Position numbers and translations under genes: made by a program
DNA from: Betaproteobacteria bacterium
Lineage (GTDB): Bacteria; Bdellovibrionota_B; Oligoflexia; Silvanigrellales; Silvanigrellaceae
Reading direction: 5' to 3'
Assembly: GCA_016868315.1 (NCBI GenBank)
Contig: VGHE01000013.1
Location: 15,834-79,833, forward strand
Length of the DNA: 64,000 nt
The notes under the pieces: generated by a model
What the model was told of the DNA's origin: nothing
The model's input: the letters and a program-made list of their open reading frames with translations, nothing else
The model's database searches: none
Shown here: positions 53,445 to 61,203 of the stretch, piece after piece
Numbering within the stretch: the first letter of the stretch is position 1
How the letters are laid out: each line of letters starts with the position of its first letter

Positions 53445-54182
53445 ATGTCATCTCAACAAGCAGTACTCGCCTCGAAGAACCTCATGCGTCGGTTCGATAG
53501 CAGGGTTGTGGTCGAGGACGTCAGTTTTCACGTGAAGCGTGGTGAGATTGTTGGTCTCCTCGGACCAAACGGTGCCGGTAAAACAACCAGTTTTTATATG
53601 ACCGTGGGACTCTTGCGACCCACAGCGGGCAAAGTTGAAGTCGACGGCAACGACATCACCCCTTTACCTATCCACAAACGGGCGCGCATGGGGATAGGTT
53701 ACCTGCCCCAGAACGCAAGTGTATTTCGTAAACTGACCGTTGAAGACAACATTACGGCCGTGATGGAAGTGTGGGGTATCCCGCGGGCTGACCGCAAAGC
53801 GATGCTTGAACGCCTGATTGAGCAGTTCGGTATTGGTCACATCCGCAAATCGATGGGAATCGCCCTTTCGGGCGGCGAGCGCCGGCGCCTTGAGATTGCG
53901 CGCACACTTGTTATGTCCCCGCGTTTTCTTTTGCTGGATGAGCCTTTTGCGGGAATTGACCCCGTGACTGTGGATGAAATTCAAAAGCTGGTGGCGCGCC
54001 TCGTGCGTGAGGAGAATCTTGGGGTTCTCATCACTGACCACAACGTACGCGAAACGCTGGGAGTGTGTCATCGGGCTTATATTCTTGCCGGTGGAAAAAT
54101 TCTCGCCGAAGGCGACCCTCAAGAAGTCGCACGCATGGACAAGGTTAAGGAAGTTTACCTGGGAGAGAATTTTACGCTGTAA
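53445..54182 (+). CDS. lptB: LPS export ABC transporter ATP-binding protein LptB
   Basis: A 245-residue cytoplasmic ATPase. Walker A GPNGAGKTT, Q-loop YLPQNASVFRKL, signature LSGGERRR and Walker B FLLLDEPFAGIDP are all intact, followed by the switch ITDHNVRETL typical of LptB. The GENFTL C-terminus is also typical. It powers extraction of LPS from the inner membrane with LptFG, which are not in this window. GGAG precedes ATG. In many proteobacteria rpoN follows; here the next gene is convergent, leaving about 250 bases of non-coding sequence. Confidence 0.95.
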   Translation: MSSQQAVLASKNLMRRFDSRVVVEDVSFHVKRGEIVGLLGPNGAGKTTSFYMTVGLLRPTAGKVEVDGNDITPLPIHKRARMGIGYLPQNASVFRKLTVEDNITAVMEVWGIPRADRKAMLERLIEQFGIGHIRKSMGIALSGGERRRLEIARTLVMSPRFLLLDEPFAGIDPVTVDEIQKLVARLVREENLGVLITDHNVRETLGVCHRAYILAGGKILAEGDPQEVARMDKVKEVYLGENFTL

Positions 54183-54429
54183 AGTTTTCGGGTTGCTTCT
54201 AAAGAATGGCCGCGTCAGCCGAACAGATTCAATGCCTTGGAACCAACCGATAAAAGTGGAAGAGCCAGAGAGAGGTCCCTCTCTTCCGCCTTTGGCGCCC
54301 CAGTCCCTGGGTGAACTCCAGCCCTCTATTCACTTTTATTGGTCGTTTGACGAACTTTTATAGTTTCGTTAGCTGGCCGTCAAGTCAAGTCTTGGGCTGA
54401 ATCACAATATTCTGAAATATTGGGAATTT

Positions 54430-55416
54430 TCAGAGTGAAAAATCAGTTAACCCTGCCACCAGCGCCCGGGCTCTGCCGCAAAGTGGCAGTGCGTAAGTGT
54501 TGCCCGTGTTGGCCAGGAGATCTTGAAGCGGAATCCAAGCCGCCTGTTTGACCTCGTCGCACGGGATACGGTCGGGAACGTCCTGAAGGAGGCGTCCATC
54601 TTTGGGTTCGACGAGATACACAAATCCGCGGATCATGCCGTTAACCCACTGACGGGTCACCTCAAGCTCTTGATCAACGCTCCAGCCAAGTTCCTCTTTC
54701 AGTTCGCGGTGCAGAGCCACTCGGGGCGTTTCGCCGGCGTCGATTTCTCCGCCGAAGGTGTCCCAGGCAAAGTCCAGATAATTTCTCTGCATCAAGAAAC
54801 ACTCAAACTCCGTAGGGGCAGCGCAGATGGCTCGGTGCTGCTCTACGAGAGTCTTGTTGAGAAAGTCGGGCTGATCTTGCTTTGCACGGGGGCGAATAAA
54901 GAAGGCCGTTGCGAAATAGGGAGGCTGTGCCTGCTTCAGAAGGCTTTTCACAGAGTCGGTGATTTCAGCATAAAGAAGGTCGAGCGGCTGTTTGGGTGAT
55001 GTGTGGAAAAGAGCCTCCGCGGGAAGATCGGCAAGCTCCCACGGGTTCTTTTGTGGGTGTGTTTCACCCTCGAAGCGGGGAATCAGATGCCAATGCAAGT
55101 GCTCAACCACATTGCCGAACTTCACCACGTTCATGTGGTGAGCACGGGTTGTGGTGCGGATGGCATTCTCAAGTGCGTAGAGCTCGGCCTGGCTGTGGAT
55201 AAAATGTGGATATTTGAGTTGCCCAGGGTCGCGCAGGTGCCTCTTGCAGGTCACTTGAACTGCGCCGGGCCAGCGCTGCGCAAACGGCCCGCGGGTCACA
55301 ACCACGTTCTGTAGCTCGCAAATGAATTCGGGATTCTGTGCCCCAGTTACAACGACCTGACACAACGGGCAGTTGCTTACGAGGGTCTTTGAGCGGTGAC
55401 TGTGCGAAGAGTCCAT
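54430..55416 (-). CDS. HIT-domain / Nudix-domain fusion hydrolase
   Basis: A 328-residue protein joining two nucleotide-hydrolysing folds. The N-terminal HIT domain has a CPLC pair (16-19), FGNVVEHLHWH with H106/H108/H110 and LIPRF. The C-terminal Nudix domain has a perfect Nudix box at 223-245 (G-x5-E-x7-R-E-L-x-E-E-x-G-W). HIT enzymes cleave dinucleoside polyphosphates and adenylates; Nudix enzymes cleave nucleoside diphosphates linked to another group. Combined in one chain, clean-up of Ap4A-like or adenylated nucleotides is plausible. The start overlaps the ymdB end by 40 bases, and GAGG is nine bases before ATG, so it belongs to the rny-ymdB operon. Confidence 0.9.
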   Translation of the reverse strand: MDSSHSHRSKTLVSNCPLCQVVVTGAQNPEFICELQNVVVTRGPFAQRWPGAVQVTCKRHLRDPGQLKYPHFIHSQAELYALENAIRTTTRAHHMNVVKFGNVVEHLHWHLIPRFEGETHPQKNPWELADLPAEALFHTSPKQPLDLLYAEITDSVKSLLKQAQPPYFATAFFIRPRAKQDQPDFLNKTLVEQHRAICAAPTEFECFLMQRNYLDFAWDTFGGEIDAGETPRVALHRELKEELGWSVDQELEVTRQWVNGMIRGFVYLVEPKDGRLLQDVPDRIPCDEVKQAAWIPLQDLLANTGNTYALPLCGRARALVAGLTDFSL

Positions 55417-56315
55417 TCTTCGGCGTCCTCTCTGTACTGGATACGGTGCGCAGCGCGCGTGAGTCCGGATTTCTCGGAAATCTCTAACAGAAAACCGCAG
55501 AGCCAGACGTCTTTTTCCGAGACTTCCTGCGGCTTCTTTTGTTTGGGCGTGAAGTAACGTGGCATGGAGCCATCGAGGGTCATGCCAATCACAGATTCAT
55601 AAGGGCCGGTCATGCCCACATCGGTGAGAAATGCAGTTCCCTTGCGGGTTACGCGCTCATCGCTCGTGGGGGTATGAGTGTGCGTGCCGATGAGCCCGGC
55701 AGCAACACCATCCATGAACCAGGCAATCGCTTGTTTCTCGCTGCTGGCCTCTGCGTGCACATCGACCACCACAATGCTCTGGCCGCCCTGCACTTTAGCT
55801 TCGAGCACAGGCCGCGCCTTTTCAAGAAAGGCGAAAGGGTCGTTGTATTCGTGCTTCATAGCGAAGATGCCCATGAGATTCACAACACACAGCGTGCGGC
55901 GCGAGCCTGGGATTTCAAATTCAGGGATGAGCTCAACGCCTTCAAGATTTTTGAGGTTCTGGGGCAGCACGATGCGGTTGCTTGCTTTGCGAATCGCATG
56001 CACTTCGGGTTTGTCGCACCAGTGGTTGCCCATGCTGATGATATCGACGCCGGTTGCAGGTGCAGTGAGCTCGTTGAAGATTTTTTGGGTGATCCCAAAA
56101 CCGCCCGCAAGGTTTTCACCATTGACGGTTGCTATGTTGATTTTTGCGCGGTGTTTAAGCTGCGGCAGAAGGCTTTTGACAATTTTACGGCCTGGGCGCC
56201 CTATGACATCGCCAAGCATCAGTACACGAATAATGCCCTCCGGCTCCTGTGGAAGCAGGGCGCTCGGGAGGGCTTCAAAGAAGGCGTCGTTGCCTTTGCA
56301 AACAAGGATACTCAT
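55377..56315 (-). CDS. ymdB: YmdB-family metallophosphoesterase
   Basis: A 312-residue dinuclear-metal phosphoesterase of the TIGR00282 family. Metal ligands are in MLGDVIGRPGR, NGENLAGGFG, SMGNHWCDK, DVHAEASSEK and the GTHTHTPTSDER block. YmdB of Bacillus hydrolyses cyclic nucleotides and controls biofilm and motility gene expression. It lies 27 bases downstream of rny, the conserved rny-ymdB order. ATG 56315 is taken as start; a TTG nine bases earlier is possible. The N-terminus is about 30 residues longer than in typical homologues. Confidence 0.93.
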   Translation of the reverse strand: MSILVCKGNDAFFEALPSALLPQEPEGIIRVLMLGDVIGRPGRKIVKSLLPQLKHRAKINIATVNGENLAGGFGITQKIFNELTAPATGVDIISMGNHWCDKPEVHAIRKASNRIVLPQNLKNLEGVELIPEFEIPGSRRTLCVVNLMGIFAMKHEYNDPFAFLEKARPVLEAKVQGGQSIVVVDVHAEASSEKQAIAWFMDGVAAGLIGTHTHTPTSDERVTRKGTAFLTDVGMTGPYESVIGMTLDGSMPRYFTPKQKKPQEVSEKDVWLCGFLLEISEKSGLTRAAHRIQYREDAEEWTLRTVTAQRPS

Positions 56316-56342
56316 GAAACTCAAACCACCTTGGCAGCTATC

Positions 56343-57917
56343 TTACTTCGCCAGGTGGGTGACTCTCTGCTCGCGCACCATGGTGACGCGCACTTGGCCT
56401 GGGTAGTTCAGATCGCTGCGGATTTTCTTTGCCACCGAACGTGCCAGTGCACTCACGGCGCTGTCGTCGGTCACCGTGGACGAAACCATCGCCCGGACTT
56501 CACGACCCGACCTAATCACATAGGCCTGTTCGACGCCAGACATATCTGCAACGATAGTTTCCATTTCACGCATGCGACCCATGGATTTCTCCAAGTAATC
56601 GCGGCGTGCACCGGGGCGGTAGGAGCTCATGGAGTTGGCAATCTGTACAACCACGGCAATCGGCCCAACGCTCTGGTTTTGTTCGGCGTGGTGCTTGAGT
56701 GCCGCTTCAATGACCTCAGGCGATTCACCACATTTCTGCAGGAACTGCGCACCCACAGAGGCATGATGACCTTCGTTGTCTTCGTTGATGGCCTTGCCAA
56801 TGTCGTGCAGAAGGCCTGCGCGCTTAGCGATACGCACATTCAATTCGAGTTCACCCGCGAGGATGCCCGAGAGTTGTGAGACCTCAACCGAATGCTGCAG
56901 CACCGACTGTGCACCGCTTGTGCGGAACTTCAGCTTGCCAAGCGCCATCACGAGTTCGGGATGCAAGCCCTGGACTCCGCAATCGAACGCTGCACGCTCG
57001 CCGGCTTCGCGGGTCATGTCGTCAAACTCTTTAGAAACTTTGCTTACGATTTCGTCGATGCGTGCCGGGTGAATACGGCCATCAGCGAGCAAGCGTTCAA
57101 TGGCGACCTTCGCGATTTCGCGGCGGGTTGGATTGAAGCATGAAATGAGAATGGCCTCAGGAGTGTCGTCAATGATGATGTCCACACCTGTAGCCTGTTC
57201 GATGGCGCGAATATTGCGCCCCTCACGGCCAATGATGCGGCCTTTCATGTCGTCCGAGGGCAGTGAGATAACGCTCACGCATGCATCGGTAACAAACTCG
57301 TTGGCCATGCGTTGGATAGATGTAGCAACCACCGAGCGTGCTTTATCTTCAGCTGTGCGGCGCGCTTCCTCTTCGAGCCTACGAATTTCTTCGGCGGTGT
57401 CGCGGCGCACTTCGCTTTCAATGGATTGGCGCAGCATATCGCGCGCCTCTTCGAGCGAAAGGCGAGCGACGCTTTCAAGTTTCTCCTGGCTCTCGCGCAG
57501 AGCACGTTCGGAGTTTTTGATCGTGTCTGAAGCGCGGCGCTCTTCGCGTTCCACATGTTCGCCGAGCTTTTTGAGATCTTTCTCTTTCTGCTCGAGCTGC
57601 TGTTCGCGCTTGTCGAGGGTTTCCTCACGCTTTTGAATGCGTTTCTCCACACGTTGCAATTCAAGGGTCTTCTCTTTCTGGACGCGATCGTGATCGCGAC
57701 CTTCGCGGAGGGCGAGCTCCTTGGCTTCCCGGAGAGAGTTCTTCACAATTTGATCGGATTCCTGGCGAGCTTGGTTCAGGCGGCGTTCGGCATCAGTTCT
57801 CAAAAGTTCAAGTTCTTTTGATTTTGCACGCATATTTATGGCGTAGACAGCAACAAACGCGACCGCAGCCACCAATAATCCCACAGCAAGTATCAGGGTG
57901 ATTTCTAGGGCGGTCAT
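56343..57917 (-). CDS. rny: Ribonuclease Y
   Basis: A 524-residue membrane-anchored endoribonuclease that initiates mRNA decay. One N-terminal helix (about 4-27), a long charged coiled coil (about 35-200), a KH domain with GRIIGREGRNIRAIEQATG, and the HD domain with AGLLHDIGKA and GHHASVGA, then HHAEQ. Length and order match RNase Y throughout. Found mainly in Gram-positive bacteria and a few Gram-negative phyla, so it is informative for the placement of this genome. The operon continues with ymdB and the HIT-Nudix gene. Confidence 0.97.
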   Translation of the reverse strand: MTALEITLILAVGLLVAAVAFVAVYAINMRAKSKELELLRTDAERRLNQARQESDQIVKNSLREAKELALREGRDHDRVQKEKTLELQRVEKRIQKREETLDKREQQLEQKEKDLKKLGEHVEREERRASDTIKNSERALRESQEKLESVARLSLEEARDMLRQSIESEVRRDTAEEIRRLEEEARRTAEDKARSVVATSIQRMANEFVTDACVSVISLPSDDMKGRIIGREGRNIRAIEQATGVDIIIDDTPEAILISCFNPTRREIAKVAIERLLADGRIHPARIDEIVSKVSKEFDDMTREAGERAAFDCGVQGLHPELVMALGKLKFRTSGAQSVLQHSVEVSQLSGILAGELELNVRIAKRAGLLHDIGKAINEDNEGHHASVGAQFLQKCGESPEVIEAALKHHAEQNQSVGPIAVVVQIANSMSSYRPGARRDYLEKSMGRMREMETIVADMSGVEQAYVIRSGREVRAMVSSTVTDDSAVSALARSVAKKIRSDLNYPGQVRVTMVREQRVTHLAK

Positions 57918-57972
57918 TCGGGCAAACCTCTATAAGGACACAAAGTTCAAACGAAACCATAGTGCAAAACGC

Positions 57973-58001
57973 AAAAAAAAACGACCCCAACAGGAGTCGT
58001 T
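57973..58001 (-). terminator. Rho-independent terminator after tRNA-Leu
   Basis: On the minus strand AACGACTCC pairs with GGGGTCGTT (one mismatch) and runs into nine T residues. It lies between tRNA-Leu and the rny start. Confidence 0.8.
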
Positions 58002-58021
58002 TCTTGCCCTTCGAGAGGGGA

Positions 58022-58106
58022 TGGTGCGGATGGACGGACTCGAACCGTCATGCCTCGCGGCACACGCCCCTCAAACGTGCGTGTCTACCAATTTCACCAC
58101 ATCCGC
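58022..58106 (-). tRNA. tRNA-Leu, anticodon GAG
   Basis: An 85-base class II tRNA: acceptor GCGGATG/CATCCGC, D-arm with TGAAATTGGTAGACA, anticodon loop TTGAGGG (anticodon GAG, reading CUC/CUU), a long variable arm (TGCCGCGAGGCA), T-arm GACGG/CCGTC with TTCGAGT, discriminator A and encoded CCA. Confidence 0.95.
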
Positions 58107-58169
58107 AGTGGAGCGGTGTGTAGCCTAGGGGACCCCCTTCGTCAACACCAACGAGCACAATCTTGAAAA

Positions 58170-58499
58170 TTAGTCACTCGACGAGGTCGAGGGTGCGCTT
58201 GCGGGTGCAGTGCTCGGGCTTGAGTCGCTGCTTGCGCTGCTTTTTGAAGAGTCGGCTGGCGTGGCTGTGTCGGTCGTTGCGTTGGTTGATGGAGCCGAGG
58301 CTGCGCCAGGGTTGCCCCCCTTATAGTCTGTCACATACCAACCCGAGCCCTTCAGAGAGAAGCTGGTTTGGCTCACAAGCTTTTCGATGGGAGAGTTGCA
58401 CTTCTCGCAATTGGTGGGCATTGGATCGGAATGACGCAGCAGGTGCTCTTCAACGTTGTTGCAGGCTGTGTTGGTGCATTTAAATTCATAGATCGGCAT
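58170..58499 (-). CDS. FmdB-family zinc ribbon protein with Ser/Thr/Ala tail
   Basis: A 109-residue protein. Residues 1-45 are the FmdB zinc ribbon: MPIYEFKCTNTAC (C8, C13) and CEKC (C31, C34), then FSLKGSGWYVTDY, the usual conserved end of the domain. The last about 45 residues are low complexity (Ser, Ala, Thr, Pro). FmdB proteins are putative regulators of unknown mechanism. GAGG precedes ATG. It is near but on the opposite strand to tmRNA. Confidence 0.88.
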   Translation of the reverse strand: MPIYEFKCTNTACNNVEEHLLRHSDPMPTNCEKCNSPIEKLVSQTSFSLKGSGWYVTDYKGGNPGAASAPSTNATTDTATPADSSKSSASSDSSPSTAPASAPSTSSSD

Positions 58500-58697
58500 A
58501 CAAAATCCTCAATTCTCAGAGCCTTGGGCAAAGCCGCCGGCTGTTGGAATGATTGTGTACTCCCCAATTGAGGAGGCCTGGCCGGGGAAAATGTGTCCGG
58601 GAAGGGCAGGATGTCAAGGCAAACTCAGGAGCGCTCGGCGCTGGTGGAGCTCACCGACTCATGCTACAGCTCGATATGACGATACAATCGTTGAAGT

Positions 58698-59054
58698 GGG
58701 GGTGACTTGGCTTCGACGGAGAGAGATGAACGTCAGGTGCATGCAGGGGTTGGTTACAGCGCTCCTTAAACCGTTGTGGCAGCCAGAAATGGCAATGATT
58801 ACGCTCTCGCAGCCTAATTGATGGCAGCGCAGCGACCGACAGTGCGGCAGCACGTGCATTGCGGAAGCTGTAAAGTTACGTGCGGGTTTCGTTGAATCTT
58901 CTGTTCGTAGATTCACAAACCTATTAATCGGACTGGTTCCGTCACCGTGGGGGCCCTCAAGCACGGCGGAATAAGATTAGGAGAGGGAGAAGCATGTGGT
59001 CGCCGAGCGCAGATTCCTTTTCGGACCCGGGTTCAATTCCCGGCACCTCCACCA
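58698..59054 (+). ncRNA. ssrA: Transfer-messenger RNA (tmRNA)
   Basis: A 357-base RNA for ribosome rescue. The 5' end GGGGGTG pairs with CACCTCC before A-CCA at the 3' end; the conserved GACTTGGCTTCGACG follows the start, and the T-arm is CCCGGGTTCAATTCCCGG. The tag frame at 58779-58817 reads AARNGNDYALAA then TAA (resume codon GCA or the next GCC), ending in the diagnostic YALAA. A TACAAT hexamer about ten bases upstream of the 5' end may be its -10 box. Confidence 0.96.
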
Positions 59055-59203
59055 TTCTTTAAATGATTTCAATGAGCTACAAAGAAACCGAAGTTCAATA
59101 ACAATTTCAACACGATCCTGAGAAGCAGCGTTTGAAGTTCAGACTCGAAATGTCATTGCAAATCAGGGCAGATAACCTCAGTTGCAGCACCACTCGTTTT
59201 TAG

Positions 59204-59521
59204 CGGCGGTTTCCAACGCTTCTCGATCTTGTCCAACAAGGATTCGTCAGTCTTGCGGCGGTCGATGAATTTGTTTTGGATGGAGCGGATCGCATGCTCG
59301 ATATGGGTATCATTCACGACATTCGTAAAGTTCTCGCGCTTCTTCCGAAAAAGCGTCACAATCTTTTGTTTTCAGCCAGTATGGCACCAGAGATGGAGAA
59401 GCTGGCGCATTCAATTCTGGTGAATCCGCTGCGCGTTGCAGTGACTCCGCCTTCCTCCACCGCTGAGATGATCAATCAAAGCGTTCTGTTCGTTGATAAA
59501 GCGCAAAAGTTTCACTGGAGC
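59204..59521 (+). pseudogene. Remnant of a DEAD-box RNA helicase (RhlE-like)
   Basis: The frame from 59204 reads LLDLVQQGFVSLAAVDEFVLDGADRMLDMG and then IRKVLALLPKKR and LLFSASM, clearly the motif II-III region of RhlE-type helicases. The DEAD box itself is changed to DGAD. Similarity to motifs continues to about VDKAQKF and then stops; the remaining sequence to 59671 is not helicase-like. There is no start codon or motif I upstream (an in-frame stop lies at 59201). It is a short, decayed gene fragment directly after tmRNA. Confidence 0.78.
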
Positions 59522-59824
59522 ATCCTTTTCATTCCGACGCAGCTCAGCATTCAAAAGCACGGCCTCCTGTTCAGGGAACACATTATCTCACCACATGGGC
59601 CTACGACTCACAGTCAAAGGGACTCGTTGAATCATCTTGTCAGTCACAAGCCTCAGGTCGCGGCGGTATGACCGCAGTTGTTCTCAAGCCATGAGACAAC
59701 AACTTTTCTCCGATTTTCGTGCGCGAAAAGAGTCTTTTTGATGCGGAACAAACCGACAGATGTAAGGAGTGTTCATTGACGCTCTCGCATGTAAATTTCC
59801 CAAAAGGAGTTCCACTTTTTTGAT

Positions 59825-59846
59825 TAATGAGAATTGGTTCTAATTA
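59825..59846. promoter_or_regulatory. Dyad resembling a Fur box upstream of the 121-aa gene
   Basis: TAAT-g-AGAA-ttgg-TTCT-a-ATTA is a nearly perfect 22-base inverted repeat, 24 bases before ATG 59871. Its left half AATGAGAAT equals half of common Fur boxes, but the spacing is one base off the 7-1-7 consensus. Confidence 0.45.
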
Positions 59847-59870
59847 GTTTTGAAGAGAGGGAGTTTGAAG

Positions 59871-60236
59871 ATGAAGAATGCTCATTTGACGGTGTTGGCT
59901 CTTGGATTTTTGCTCAGTTCAGCGGCGATTCCTGCATCAGAGGCATTAGCACAGGCTGATGCAGCAAAGCCGGAAGCTGCAAAAACCGAAGCAAGTAAAG
60001 TTGATGAGGAAGCGAAGGCCGAGCATGAGAAAGCAAAGGCTGAACATGCGGCAATGTTAGCGGAGCACGAGCAATGGAAAAAAGATTTTAAAGAAGCTCG
60101 CGAGATTATCTCTGCAACTGAAAAATTGCTCCGCAAACACTCAAAAGAAGTTGCTGATCATGGACGTATCATTGCAAAGCACGATGCCATCATGGCGGTA
60201 CTGCGTAACTTGAAAGCTGAACTCGAAAAGAAGTGA
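59871..60236 (+). CDS. Small secreted coiled-coil protein
   Basis: A 121-residue product from ATG 59871 (GGGAG nine bases upstream). A signal peptide (hydrophobic core LTVLALGFLLSSAAI, cleavage near ALAQA, residue 29) precedes a mature domain rich in Ala, Glu, Lys and His with long helices (EEAKAEHEKAKAEHAAM, then ISATEKLLRKHSKE). It probably forms a periplasmic coiled coil; the regularly spaced histidines could bind metal. A Fur-like dyad lies just upstream, so iron-dependent control is possible. No family recognised. Confidence 0.72.
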   Translation: MKNAHLTVLALGFLLSSAAIPASEALAQADAAKPEAAKTEASKVDEEAKAEHEKAKAEHAAMLAEHEQWKKDFKEAREIISATEKLLRKHSKEVADHGRIIAKHDAIMAVLRNLKAELEKK

Positions 60237-60248
60237 GATGATGCACCT

Positions 60249-60290
60249 CCGATAGAGACTCAGCCTTCTCCCGTTCTCTATCGGGGATTT
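60249..60290 (+). terminator. Possible terminator after the 121-aa gene
   Basis: A perfect 10-bp stem (CCGATAGAGA / TCTCTATCGG) with a 16-base loop; only a short GGATTT follows, so termination may be incomplete. Confidence 0.5.
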
Positions 60291-61168
60291 GCTCCTGTTC
60301 TAACGCCCGCAAAGCGAATTCCTGTCAAAGCTGATACATTCATTGAGATGGTCGATAGATCTCGCTTTTCGAATCCACTGAGTTGCGCGTGTCCACAGGC
60401 CCGTGCGAGGATCTTCATTAAATGAACGGTTGCCTCAAACCAGTTTTGCAACCTTTTTGCACTCGCCTCGATGATCAGCCGGTCTCTCAGATGTTGTTTT
60501 TGAGTGGCAATCCCCACCGGACAGTTGTTCGTACTACAGGCGCGCATGCCGAGACATCCAATCGCCTGCAATGCCGCATTCGACACTGAAATTGCATCGG
60601 CGCCGAGGGTCGGAATTGAAATATTATTTTTGAAGATGTCAGGATCTGGATATCGTCCCAGCGCGGCAATTCAGATCGTGGAATACCCGTGGAACTGATG
60701 AAGCCACGGTGACCAATCCCTTTGAGACCTTCCCTTGCAAGAGTTTCAATGTAATGAACCTTGTCCTCTTCGACCGGCTCATGTGAGGGATCCTTGTACA
60801 AACCGAGATAGGCGGAGCGATCGAACGGCTGAGGGAATTCTTTCTCCCAGGCTGCGATCTCTTTCGCATCCACACATCGAATCGTCCTCAACCCATGCTG
60901 TAAACTTTTTGAGGACCTCTTTATTATTGTATTCTGAGACACCTGTATCAACGCGATAATCCCAGCGGTGGAGCCCGCAGATGAGATTGTCACCTTTGAC
61001 GTATCTATCCGCCATCAATGCGCCTCTGTGAAGACATCGGCCGTAAAGTACACTGACCTTGCTGTCGTATTTGACGATAACCAGATCGACATTCGCAGCA
61101 CAGGCATAGGCTGGCTTGCAATCATTCAGTTCAGAAAATTTTGCAATGGAAACGGCTGTCATGAACAA
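60278..61168 (-). pseudogene. Broken Rieske plus FMN-binding glutamate synthase-like gene
   Basis: Three pieces in different frames belong together on the minus strand. The 5' part (61168 to about 60900) is a Rieske [2Fe-2S] domain with CLHRG and CGLHRWD. The middle (about 60900-60640) has KEIAAWEKEFPQPFDRSA and LKGIGHRGFISSTGIPRSELP, typical of the N-terminal part of FMN-dependent glutamate synthase-like proteins. The 3' part (60586-60278) has CSTNNCPVGIATQ and a helical end, as in the C-terminal part of the GltB FMN domain. The FMN barrel core is missing and at least two frameshifts are needed. It cannot make a functional enzyme. Confidence 0.82.
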
Positions 61169-61203
61169 TTTCGCCTTGCGTTGTCTGCTCAGGCAGCGTT
61201 TTT

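Noticed and set aside
54256-54300. Purine/pyrimidine-rich inverted repeat after lptB
   Set aside because: The arms are short and no T-tract follows, so I do not call it a terminator.
55539-56879. 446-codon open frame on the plus strand
   Set aside because: Antisense to ymdB and rny, both of which are certain; the long frame is a by-product of their codon use.
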